64,000 nt of DNA from Fomitopsis serialis (taxonomy: Eukaryota; Basidiomycota; Agaricomycetes; Polyporales; Fomitopsidaceae): contig NW_025954986.1 in assembly GCF_022376445.1 (NCBI RefSeq), forward strand, positions 62,001 to 126,000, written 5' to 3'. The position numbers and the translations under genes are program-made. The notes under the pieces were generated by a model that did no database searches, was not told the DNA's origin, and was given only the letters and a program-made list of their open reading frames with translations. The first letter of the stretch is position 1, and each line of letters begins with the position of its first letter. Below are positions 11,290-21,964 of this stretch, one piece after another.

Positions 11290-11990
11290 CGGTTAGTTGC
11301 TCTCTCTCGCCTACCTACAAGCGTGTTACCAACCAGCTTGTCCACCCATCTGCCCTCTTGCATGCTCGCCTGCCTGCCTGCCATCTGTCACGCCCCCGCC
11401 TGTCTGGTCACTGGTCAGAGTCGCCCCCTCTTGCACACTCGCTCTCGCATCCGACTCTCTCTGCCCTACTCTGCCAATGGGGCCTGTTATCTCGCTTGCC
11501 TTGCCTCGCTCGCATACTTGTGCTTTCAGCCTTCCGCCTTCTTGCATGCTCACTCTCTCGGCTTCTCGTTCCCTCCCTGCCTTGCTCTCGCGCATCCTCT
11601 CGACCTCACTCTCGACCACTACCGTCGTCTCAATGGCTCAATTTTTCATACGCTCACTCTCTCGCCCGCCCGTGCGCTCGCCCATCTTTGCTTTCACCTG
11701 CTCACTCGGTGGCTCATCGGCTCTCTGGCTCACCCACTGGCTCTCGCCTGATCACCTACTCTCGCTGCTCTCGCCTGACCACCTGCTCTCACATACCCCT
11801 GCATCATCTCACCCGCGCAACCTCTCGCTCGCGCGACCTCTCGTCCGTGCAATCTCTCGTCCGCTCAACCTCTCGCCTGTGCACTCTCTCGCTCGCACAC
11901 TGTCTCGCTCGCACACCCTCCCGCCTGCACTCTTGCTCGCGCATCTGCTCGCCCGCTCGCTAGTCCACACCCGCGCAAAACTCTTACCCG
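11290..11990. repeat. Pyrimidine-rich tract of element A
   Basis: CTCTCGC/CCTGCC/CTCGCTCGC words repeat for about 700 bp. All three + frames are nearly open, with Leu/Ser/Arg/Ala/His-rich translations (ARPLARTLSRS-like). This is a composition artefact and not a protein. Confidence 0.8.
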
Positions 11991-12385
11991 CTCTGGTGGG
12001 CCTGTATACATGCGGGTACGAGTACAATAGGGATTGATTGCGAGTAGTATATATCACGAGTACTACCAATGAGTCGTGTTGGCTGTATTTGTATTGTATT
12101 GGATCATTGACAGTACATTATAATGCATCATGTTTTTTTCGCACCTATGTGTCTGTGGAATGCGCTGCGAACATTAAGAATAAAGACAATGGTTCATCTA
12201 ATAGTGAGGAACCCTGCCCCTAATACGACTGTATTCGGCACAATATCCTGTTATTCGTAGGTCGACCTCCGGACCATAGCGAATAAACCACTACTACAGC
12301 GAACAAAAGAATGGCTACAATTACCCGTTTTTCGCAGTAATAATGCATCATTCGTTGTTATTCCGAAAGTAGGGTTTTCCTGATG

Positions 12386-13473
12386 TAGAAGGTACCTTAC
12401 CTCCCGCCCTCCCGTGCCCTATGGGCCCTCTGTAGTGCTCTGTAGTAGGGAGCACACATTTTGCAGATGTGTTGTTGTTGTTGTTGTTTCCTTTTATTGT
12501 CACTGAGGGCGTAGCCCTATGTAGACAGTACATACACTACTCGGAACTTGTCTCGTCTCGTCTTTGGTCGCTGAGCATCGCCGTCCGCCGAAGCTTCAAG
12601 CTGGTAGGCTGTTATGTTATGGCTTCGGATGGACCACAGGACAGATAACCTGGACGGAATGTTGATGACACTGGAGCAGGATGATGTCCTGGCGTGATTG
12701 GACAGTATACTGCAAGAGAAGCAGTTCTCCTATACTGTTGCGTCACGCGGCATCTGTATAGGCACTCACGATGACAACACCACTTGGACGTCTAGTAATG
12801 AGCTTCTTGGGATGGGTTCAGGACTACGAGAACGGTGTGATCGGTTAGACGAGCTCGTCAGGCGGAAAATGCCACACTCGCATAGACGAGGTATATTGAG
12901 GTGTGTAGTACTATGGACTTGGTCAAATTGCAAAGGAAGCTGACTGTCCTTGGAGTACCGCTCCAGTGCATAGCTTCCAAGACTTCGCCAGCTGGAGGAA
13001 GGATGTGGACAAGATACCTCGTCACAGTATGCAAGTTGAACAGAAGAATACCGCCGAAGAGGAGGCCGAGGGTCCTTGAGGTAGCATGGATTGACGTCCT
13101 TGCAACCCTGCATCCTGGCTCGTATCGTCGCATGGAGTTTGTGAGTATAGAACCATCATCATCAGGCCGCCCTGCTAATGTGTTGTGCGGTCTCAACGTA
13201 CAGAATGGCCATGCGGCCGCAACGCGGGTCAAGATGCTGTGTCGGGGAAGGCATTGGCGCCCACTTATGCTCGTATGTGATCAATTCTTGAGAATGAAGC
13301 ATTGGATGGACGGCGGTTTGGATGTTGTGTACTCGAGGCCATGTGAGTGCGCGTACTGGATTGCGAGCGAGATATTCTGGACATCCCTGACGAATGCGAC
13401 GATCTTCGCGTCTATCGCCCAGCGTGCAATCACCTTGTTGTAAAGCACTGACTGTGAGACATAACGAGCTCCG
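12386..13473 (+). other. Unassigned stretch between element A and the LINE; possible eroded gene
   Basis: No domain is recognisable. A (GTT)n run sits at 12471-12488. On the + strand a frame around 13340-13450 reads CERDILDIPDECDDLRVYRP and ends in a stop, and looks coding by composition; a different frame is open at 12901-13443. No consistent exon chain could be built. The LINE 3' end abuts it at about 13474, so it may be the broken target gene of the LINE. Confidence 0.3.
12471..12488. repeat. (GTT)n microsatellite
   Basis: Six GTT units occur in a row, just outside the right TIR of element A. A similar run occurs at 56361-56380 near the right end of element B. Confidence 0.9.
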
Positions 13474-13638
13474 TTATTTTTTTATTTTTTATTTTTTATT
13501 TTGGAGGGCTTTTACAGACGCCGGCAACAGACAATTGGTCCGCCCCGGCCGCCCAGCTTGCATACGGTGTTACCCGTAAGTGCAGTCCACGGAAAAAAAT
13601 GCAATTTACGCACGGCTAAACAGCCAGTGTGGGACTCA

Positions 13639-16600
13639 TCAACCCGGATCTATATCAACGCGTAGGATCGGGGAACTACCCACTAAAAAACCTTTGCACT
13701 TCGTCCAATCATCCGGGAGCGCTAGTTCATCATAAATGACGGCGTTCCATGTGGCTAGGACTAGGTCGTGAGACAGCGCCTGTTTGCCGTATCGCTTTCT
13801 TGTGGCCTCAACGTCTATAGCAAGGCGGCTGTTCAGTACATAGGCGAGTTTGCATCGCACGTGCAGGGGACTGTGTTCCCAGCTTTCTTCATTTTGGTGG
13901 CCAATTACTCTGTCACAGCGTAGTTTCCATATGAGGTGAGTCGCCTCCGAGATCATAATTCGCCATAATCGAGTTGCACCCGGTCTGACTCTATTTCTTT
14001 CGTCTGTCCAGGTTTTCAGTCCTAGGGTGTGAACGTCTACAGTCGTCATGTCTGGCCATGGTAAGCCTTTTTTCAGCCATAGGCCGGTGATTATTTGCCA
14101 TATTTCGCGTTGGCCTGTTGCTGTGCATTCGAACAGTATATGTGTTATTGATTCTGTCATTCCACAGAAGCTACATTGGGCGCGGTGCTCGAGGCCGGGG
14201 ATTGCCAACCAGTAGCTTCCACATCGCAGCGCCCCGTGGATGCATTTCCACAAGAATGTTGCGAAAGATCTGCTGAAGTCTTTATGTCTCGTGCTGAGCC
14301 ATATTGTTTTGTTAGCCATAGTGTCTTCAGGTGTCCTGTTGCGGATGGTGTCAAGGTTCGTAGATGTAACTCGTCTTGGGGGCGTGTTCCTCCATGCTAT
14401 GATCCCTTTGTATGCTAGCGCTTGAGTGAGAGCGGGGAGTTTTGCTCCTGTGATGTCAAACCTCGGGTGCTCAGTGAGCGTTGGGGGAGGGATGAGGGGG
14501 AAGAGATCCAGCGATCGGTTTGAGGAGGCGGATTGTCTCGCTTTATCAAGTGTTTTTCGGTCCTCCGGTCTGACTATCTTCCCTAGGGACGTGACGGCGC
14601 ATCGTTGGCGAAGTCTGTTGAGAAGGACGCGTGTGTGCCTTGCCTGCGATACGTCTATCCAACCGTGGTCTTCCCATTCCGGCGATTTGGTTATAATCAT
14701 GGATGTGAGTATGTCATTTGTGCTCAGGATGCGAAGTGGTGCGTCGAGCGGGGTCTGTGCTACTGCATGCAACGCGGCAATGATTTCTCCTGGTGCCGAA
14801 CTGTGGGAGACGGGGTCTTTGGACACAGGCATCGATGCATTTCTGTGATCGTTTTCTCCGAAGAAAGCGATATATTTGCCAGGAGTCGCAGCTTCTCTTT
14901 CTCCGGTGTTGCTCTCTGGCAGGGCTCTGAAGATGTAGACAAGCGTGGACTCGCTAACTACTTCAAGTCCTGGGCGTTTACGGTGTGAAGGGGGATCGCG
15001 CATCGTGCTAGATTCCACGAAGACGCGGAAAGTTTCAGATATACCGCCTCTAGCGGTGATTGAGGGGTTGAAGGTGAGGGTGTCTCCTTCATTCGTGTTT
15101 GCGATATCGTTACGAAGAGACCGCCTCGTTGTTAAGGATAGGCCGTCTTTGTACTCTATGGAGAGCGGGTTCCACTTCGGTAAAATTTCGCTCAGTATGC
15201 GGAAAGCGGCTAGCCTACATTTCTCTGGGTGTCTGCATCCTGCTGCCCTTGAATTTGAGCATTCGGGGCAGTCACATAGGTCCTCCCCCCAGTTCTGTTT
15301 TTGTTGCGGCGGGGTCGATCCGCATGTTGATCGCGTGGAGTGCAAAAGGTCGGCAACGGTTATGACACCATGATTATCGCGTAGGCAATCGCTGACTTTC
15401 GTGTTGTTTAGTCGTCGTAGGGCCGTCGTTGCTCCAATGTGGTACCACGTTGGGAGTTGCTTCTTGAGCGAAGTGTCTACTTTCAGAGCCTCTAGGTGGG
15501 TTCCGTATTTCTTTGCCGTCGATAACATGGTCTTAATATATTGGGGCATGGAAGACTGTCCTCCGTGTGAGGGGCGCCAGCTTTGAAGGAAAGTATTGAT
15601 TTGCGCTTTCGGTCGGATCTCTCCTGCGTCTCTTGTGGCATATTTATTTATGATGGCGTCCATTGCAAAGGCCCAGGTAGGTCGATTCGGGCCCAGGTCT
15701 AGGTATCGTTTAAGCCACATTAGGTTTATCGCTTCGTTTCTTGATTCAATGTCCAGGAGACCGAGGCCGCCTTCTGTTATAGGTCTGTGCAGGGTTGCGA
15801 GGTTTATTTGTGGGACATTGTTGTTGCCCCACATGAAGGTACGGATTATTTTGGTCAGTTCTACCTCGATTGATTTAGGCATTCCTTGGACTACCGACAG
15901 GTATTGCGATATTCCTCCCGGTCCCATTTGGACTATATGATGTTTGCCGATCATGGACGGTCTGCATTTTCCCCATCTGTCGAGGAAGTTCTTTATTTTC
16001 GTGAGAGCCGGCGTCCATACGCTTACTTGGTCAACTTTGTTTCCTATCCATGCTCCTAGGACTCTAACCGGTTTGCCGTCAGCGGCGATCCGCACATGTT
16101 GAGGGATGTGGTCGGCGGACGGATCCTCTGGGTTTAGGAGACGTGTTCTTACTACTGCTTCTCGGTAAGTTTCAGATCCTACTGGTACTACTTCCGTTTT
16201 GCCGTTATTGAATTTTGCACGGGAGGCGTTACACCATGTCTCAAGGATTTGCCAGAGGTCTTCCCAGCGGTCCTGTTTTGATAAGAAGGTGGAGGTGTCG
16301 TCGGCAAACAGTTTTGTTATTAATTTGTTGGTGGCTCCAGGTATGCGGAAGCCCATTAGCGATGAGCGACGTAGGGCCACTGCCAGCGGTTCGATCGCGA
16401 TGTCAAATAGGAGGCAGGAGAGAGGGTCACCCTGTCGGACGCCCCTTATTACACTGAAGAAGGAGCTAATTTCACCGTTCACAATAGCTTTCGTGCGTGC
16501 ATGTTTGTATAGTGCCTTTATTTTGTTGATGAAGCGTTGCGGTAGATGGAAAGCTTCCAGCGTGCGCCAAAGGTATGTATGGTCGATTTTATCATACGCT

Positions 16601-18785
16601 TTTTCCTGATCAAGGGCTATGATGACTCCATCTTCTTCTAGGTTCTCGGCGTAGTCTACAAGGACGCGACAGGTTTGCGTTTGATCTTCAATGTGTCTTC
16701 CTGGTACAAAGCCGGCTTGGTCGGGGTGGATCAGCTTCTCGGCGACTTGCCCGAGGCGAGATGTGAGTATTCTCGTGTATATTTTGTAATCCGTGTTTAG
16801 GAGGGTGATGGGTCTGTAGTTGCTGATATCTCGGCGATCACCTTTTTTATAGAGCGGACATAACCATCCGTCGGCGAAGCCGCCGGCAGGATTCACTCCG
16901 AAGGACTCTATATCACCGAAAACAATTTGGAGGTATTCAAGGCTGTTGAACGCTCCTTCTCTGGTGTCGCGCATGAAGGTTGACCAGAACTCGTAGGGGA
17001 TCCCGTCCAACCCTGTTGCTCTCCCTGATTGGGCGAGACGGAGTGCGTTTTTTATTTCATCTGTGTCGACGTCTGATGAGAGGGTCTCTAGGTCCGTGTA
17101 GTCGAGACTAGAGTCCAGGGAGTTGAGCACAGTTGAGATCGCGTGTTCTTGATTCATTCTGGAGAACCCGGGGGGGTCGAGATGTTGTATTTGCTCGTGG
17201 TAGGTCTTCGTTAGCTCCGCCATTTTGTCTGACCTAGTTTCATAGGAGGGAGGGTCCGATTGAGGCACTTGGAGGAGATACATAAGGTCCCTTGGTTTTC
17301 GTTCTCGGTTTATCGCGGACCAGTACTTGGTGACGTGTTCTGCATTGATTACGTACCGCGCTGTGGTAGTGAGTTTCGCCGTCTTGTGTCGCTTCCGTTC
17401 CAGCGCTAGTATTCGGTTATGTATGACTGCTGAGTCTGCTTGCATCGAGGCGGATACAGCGTATTCCGGGTGAGCTTCTATTTCCTTTAGGTGCATAGAT
17501 AGGCGGTTAATCTCAGACCTTATCTTAGGAGACCGTTCCTTTTGGACCCGTTTCGCTAGCTCCCTAAGGTCGTTTTTAAAACGCGAGTGCAGAATTTGGA
17601 TTGGGCTGGGGAAGTCATTGCCATCTAGGTGCGTGGTGGATTTCATCATTTTGATTGTTGCTGTGCCGAGTTCAGCAGCTGATTTTTTAAACTCATCGTC
17701 ATCTAGGAGATGTGAGGGGAGGTTCCATCTGCCTCGTCCGATATAGGGCGCTGATCGGGTGCTTAGGTGTGCACAGATCAGCCTGTGATCAGTTTGTACT
17801 CCCGTCGTCTTAATGGACCATTCTTGTGAAGACATGATTAGTTCGTTTGTCGCATATATTCTGTCAAGTCTTGATCTCGATGCGCTACCCCTCTGTGGGA
17901 AGGTGAAGTCCTTTTTTGAGGGTTCGGATAGTCTCCATCCGTCAAATAGGTTGAGACAACGTAGTAAGGATCTTAGGTTTTGTACTGCCGTGGGTGAGTC
18001 TTCCTTCGCAGGGATTCTGTCAATTGCTTCTTCTACGATATTGAAATCTCCGACCAAGAGGTCGGGTTTGCAGAGCTTTCCATTTTCTACCATCTGCAGC
18101 AATTGTTGCCAGAAAGCGGTGTTGTCTTGCGGGGGTTGGGCGCATAGACATTCATTATCGTGAGGTGTTTGTTTGCGTGCCAGTGAGTCCTGAGTAGTGT
18201 TGCTCTCCCGGGAATGATCTCCGTGAACTGGGTACCCGCGGTGTCTACTAGTTCGCGGTTTAGTATTGTTGCAACACCTTGGGAGGACGTTGCAGAGGTT
18301 GAACATGAGTTATGTATCGTGATCCTCCTTCCGTAGATATTTTCTATGTTCTGGACGTCAGAGTCGTTTAGGTGTGTCTCTTGTAGGCACAGTATGCCAA
18401 TTCTATCTTCTCTTAGGAGTTGATTGATTTCATTCCATTTCTGGTTCTGGGGGCCTGTCATGCCTCCACGCCCGTTTATGTTGAGCGAGCAAACGTGTAT
18501 GCCTGCTTTTGTTTTCCGTCCTGATGTTTTAGCAGGAGTCTGCTTTGCCGGTGTTAAGGGGGTTTCCCTTGGATGTCGTCGGCCCCTAGGCCTTGGTCCT
18601 GCAACCGGTTGTGTCAGGGAGTGCAGAGGGGCAGCCCCGTCTCCAGGTTCCTCCATCTGATCATCGAGACCAGCGTGGGCGGGGGACGCGTTGAGCTCTC
18701 TCTGATGGAGGAGAGGTAAGCCAGTTGTTGTGAGATCGTCCGTATGGTTGGTTAGATTTATGTTGTTCACCGTTGCGCTACACAT
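13639..18785 (-). CDS. LINE ORF2: endonuclease-reverse transcriptase, one frameshift
   Basis: The N-terminal segment (18785-18136) has an EEP/APE endonuclease start (VCSLNINGRGG, CLQETHL). It then changes frame at a G5 run (18131-18135 on +) into a continuous frame reaching 13639. That frame carries the rest of the endonuclease (LLVGDFN, RLDRIYATNEL, TDHRLICAHL) and the RT domain (YRPITLLNTDYKIYTRIL, LDQEKAYDKI, RQGDPLSCLLFDI, LFADDTSTFL). It ends with two Cys/His clusters (CDCPECSN...GCRHPEKC and CSFCGMTESITHILFEC). Together these nick target DNA and copy LINE RNA at the nick. The catalytic DD and GDFN residues are present. A single missing base in the C/G homopolymer is the only break seen, so it is either a recent pseudogene or a sequence error. 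Confidence 0.9.
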
Positions 18786-19182
18786 TCCGACTACAACGAT
18801 CTGTCAGGTGCGGGGAACACTCCTGGTTCCCTCAGGGGACACGCTGCCTCGGCAGCTTCGGCTTCTCAGCCTGGGGCAAGTCTAAATAGTGCCCACTCGC
18901 TGTAAGAGGAACGGCACGGCGGTTCGGAAGCTTTCCTGTCCTGCGTTCGCAGTCAGTAAGTGTGGGCTTCGTTCCCGGGTGTCGTGTGGTTAGTGAGATG
19001 AGTTTATGAGATTTTCCTATCCTGTGATTCGTATTTGGGTTGTATCTGAGTCATGAGAGGAGGGTTGTCGAGATGTTTTTAACATGTCGAGGATACGCGA
19101 AAGAGGACGTATATTTGTTGCGAGAGTACTTGTTATCAGATACAGGGTACATCTAGGGCGATCACATATGTATAGCGTCCGA
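18786..19182 (-). other. LINE inter-ORF spacer
   Basis: This is non-coding sequence between ORF1 (stop at 19183) and ORF2. It contains TATA-like and T-rich patches but no ORF or RNA gene that I can support. Confidence 0.5.
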
Positions 19183-19680
19183 CTAGTTCATACCGTTACG
19201 ACGACCGCGAGAGTCATTTCCCCGTGCTCTGCCGCCGCGACCGCCTCGTCCACCACGACCACCACGACCACCTCTTCCGTTCTGTCCGTTGCCTTGTCCT
19301 CGGCGGTCTCTCGTGAGGGACTCGCGAGCTTCAGCGATGGAGGGGCCGTGCCATCCAGGCGTGGACGGCAGGGTGCAGGCGACTGTAGGGTGGTCGGATG
19401 AGTGACAATACATGCAGAAGAACGTATCTTCGATGAGCTCGGGAGGTCCTGCGTACGGTCCACCGTAGACATGCCCACGTACGCGGTCCCGGAAGTTGAT
19501 CCACTCCGCAGCGTCAGCAGTGGGGGATTCGACGTAGAGCAGCGCGATTGGTTCCTCGTCTTGTCCTTCACGTAGCCGGATTCGTCGGACGCGTATGGAT
19601 TGGAGTACGAGGCGGCATGCGTCGTCGACGGACAGGTGCCGCCATCTGCCGCCGGACCTGATGTCGGCGGTGATGAGCGC
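19183..19680 (-). CDS. LINE ORF1, C-terminal part (CCHC and RGG box)
   Basis: This continues the frame of 34157-33239 across the gypsy-1 insertion. Joining the two at a single GCGC gives GPYITALITADIRSGG in frame. The C-terminal part has a helical region, a zinc knuckle (CMYCHSSDHPTVAC), and an RGG-rich tail (repeated GRGG, ending GRRNGMN). LINE ORF1 proteins coat the element RNA and act as chaperones; the knuckle and RGG box fit this. The part shown is cut off from its start codon by the 13.6-kb insertion. Confidence 0.85.
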   Translation of the reverse strand, partial: ALITADIRSGGRWRHLSVDDACRLVLQSIRVRRIRLREGQDEEPIALLYVESPTADAAEWINFRDRVRGHVYGGPYAGPPELIEDTFFCMYCHSSDHPTVACTLPSTPGWHGPSIAEARESLTRDRRGQGNGQNGRGGRGGRGGRGGRGGRARGNDSRGRRNGMN

Positions 19681-21261
19681 TGTGGGGCAGGCCCACATGG
19701 GAACAGCGGTACGAGCCCGGAACGACACACGCACTCAGGCCCAGGCAATGCGGAGCGAAGCGACATCCATTGGCGGAAGGACGACTCGGCGGAAGGACAA
19801 CCAATATAAGAACACGCGGGAGGAAGACGGCTACAGTACATGGACAACAGGCTCCTCCCCCATGGCGTCCTCAACCTCTCCTTCCTCCAGATCATCGACA
19901 TCCCTAACAGGCGCGAACCGCAGGCGGCGAGGTACCCCGGAGTAGCTGTCTGGGACGTAGACTCCCTCCGACAGGCGGGCGTGCAAGTCGCGGACGCCGC
20001 CCTCGACCGTATTCAAGCCCCGGGCGATACGAACAGCTTCGGAACGAGCGTCGCGGTTAGCGGTGCGGCACTCGTCTAGGAGGCCCTGGAACCGAGTAAG
20101 GAGGCTGTCGAGGCTGTCGGACGAAGCGCGGTAGGACGAGAGCTGTAAGGGACGCTCCAAGTAGCGAACCGGAAGGAGGGGACGACCAATCTCTGCGTCG
20201 GCCTGCTCAGCGGTGACCCGATTTGGGGCCCAGGCGATCAAAGGGAAGGGTTCGCCCACGTAGCTATGCTGCGACGGAAGAGTGAGGAAGACTTGGTCGA
20301 GGTACTCGATCAGCTCCTGCACGTCGGGATAGCGGCGGACGAGCGGAAGGGAAGCGTCGCCGTGGGCAACCGCACGGGAACGAGAGTCGAAGAGCATTCG
20401 CTGCGGGGGGGACGGCTTAGAGGGGGATCAGGACGAAGGACGAAGGAAAAGACGCACGATTAACCACCGAGCTCCATGGGCCCAGGCAAGCCATTCGTGG
20501 TCGCTATCGGGTTCAGGCGAGGCTCGACAACACGTTCGTCGCGGAGAAGATCGATGAGGCGGTAGAACCGGGTGGTGAAGACGATGGTGGACGGGTTCGG
20601 GGGAGCATCGGCAGGCATCGCAGACGGTGGGGAAACACTGAGAGCTAGGCGGAGGGGGCGGAAGGAGCTGGAGAAGGGTATAGCGAGGCGTCGGAAGGAG
20701 GCGGAGGGAGCGGAAGGAGTTGGAGAGGGGTACGGCGAGGGGTCGGAAGGAGACGCGGCGGGTGCGGAAGGAACGGGAGAGGAGAGGAACGGGTGCCAGC
20801 GAGGGTAGGACGTGGGAAAACGGTGGCGGGAGGAGACTTAGAAAGGGGGACAGAAGGAGGGAGGGAGTTAGTTACCTACCACTACCTCTCAGGACTCAGT
20901 ATCTAGGTTGCACCGGGCAATCTCAGGCTTCAGGTCTCGTCTCAGGCTCGCGCTCAGGCTAAGGAAGGTCGCATAAGTTAGGCTCAGGCCCAGGATCGAG
21001 GAGAACTCAGGTTAGGAACGTCGGAGGGAAGGCTATCGAGTATACCAGGCTCAGGAAAGGCAGTCTTCACTAAAGGACAGCGCGGACGAAGCGTGCGGCA
21101 CACCTCCCCATTCTCCCTTTTCCCTCTGCGAGGTACCACGGACCTCGCTCGCTTCCTCCGCCAACCGTCAACTGGTACCAACGACCCCCGCCCATCGTTT
21201 TCACCGATACCAAGAATTCCCTTCCGCGTCGTCCACGCACCGGGGACTCACAATCACCACA
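19681..21261 (+). repeat. gypsy-1 5' LTR (1581 bp)
   Basis: It starts TGTGGGGCAGGCCCACATGG and ends ATCACCACA. It contains the antisense LTR gene in its left half and CTCAGGCT-type short repeats near its right end (about 20920-21060). Against the 3' LTR it lacks one G near 20510 and one G near 20730, with about four substitutions. Confidence 0.95.
19831..20618 (-). pseudogene. Antisense LTR gene, 5' LTR copy, frameshifted in exon 1
   Basis: Exon 2 (20400-19831, 189 codons) and the intron (20457-20401, GTGCGT...CGCAG) are intact and identical in structure to the 3' LTR copy. Exon 1 (20618-20458) lacks one G near 20510 relative to the 3' LTR copy, which breaks the frame before the EWLAWAHG motif. 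The two LTRs would be identical at insertion, so this is a later mutation or a sequence error. Confidence 0.7.
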
Positions 21262-21263
21262 AC

Positions 21264-21280
21264 TGGAGCCCACCGCGAGG
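21264..21280 (+). promoter_or_regulatory. gypsy-1 primer binding site
   Basis: TGGAGCCCACCGCGAGG starts two bases after the 5' LTR. TGG pairs with a tRNA 3' CCA. The implied tRNA end reads GGTGGGC-U-CCA with U at the discriminator position, which would fit tRNA-Cys among others. The same 17 bases occur at the PBS of gypsy-2. Confidence 0.8.
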
Positions 21281-21964
21281 GGGATTTCGTTGGTAAAATC
21301 TTGTTGACCCAACCCCGGGTGCCACGTCATCCTGCCTATCACACGGTCCCGAGCGAAAACTCTTGCTACCGTCCCTAATCGTTCAGAGCCTCGCACCCCT
21401 ACGAGAAGTCTACTCGAGGAGCTCGCTATCGTACATCACTCCCCGGACTCGCCGTACGACCCATCGCTCAGGGTACCCGCACTAGACGGCATTCCCCTTC
21501 CGCGCGCTGACGACAGTGACGGAGAGAACCTGTTCCTCGATCCGGCTGACAGCACCCTCACCTCTGCACCTGCATCATCACCAACTCGAAGCTCAGCGTC
21601 GAGCGAGTCGATCCCATTAGCAAACGTACCTCGGCGGCGAGCATACTCTACCCCGTCCGCGCTCTCCTCCTCGACCAAGTCAGTGGGCAGCCCCGTATCG
21701 GTGCCGGCCTCGGTTCCGCTTCCTCCCTCACCATATCCCATCAATGTTCCACTTCCAGAATCACCCGTCTCAATATACGCATCACTGCCATCGTCGCCTG
21801 TCGACGAAACCATACCCCTGCTCGTAGTCCCTTTAATCCCGTATCTCGCAATTCCCTCCGACATATCGGAGACAATTTCCTCCGTCTCATCTGTTACTCC
21901 CTCCGACGAGTCTCGAGCTCGTTCCCCTTTCCTCCGCACTCCTTCCGCCCAACCAGAAAATAAA

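Larger units (their letters stand above)
8916..12385. mobile_element. TIR DNA transposon A, non-autonomous, carrying a PKS fragment
   Basis: The left end starts CATCAGGAAAACCCTCTTTC and the right end, read inward on the minus strand, starts CATCAGGAAAACCCTACTTTC. They match at 20 of the first 21 bases. Both ends are flanked by TA, a probable 2-bp target duplication. Inside are a purine-rich tract (about 9240-9530), a broken PKS piece (9580-10480), an unassigned 10.5-11.2 kb stretch, a pyrimidine-rich tract (11290-11990) and AT-rich subterminal DNA. No transposase is visible. Element B at 39900-56660 shares the TIR start. This fits a Pack-type, gene-capturing element mobilised in trans; the superfamily is not determined. 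Confidence 0.65.

Noticed and set aside
11296..12037. 246-255 codon ORFs in the pyrimidine-rich tract
   Set aside because: Composition artefact: all three + frames are nearly open and show only Leu/Ser/Arg/Ala/His repeats.
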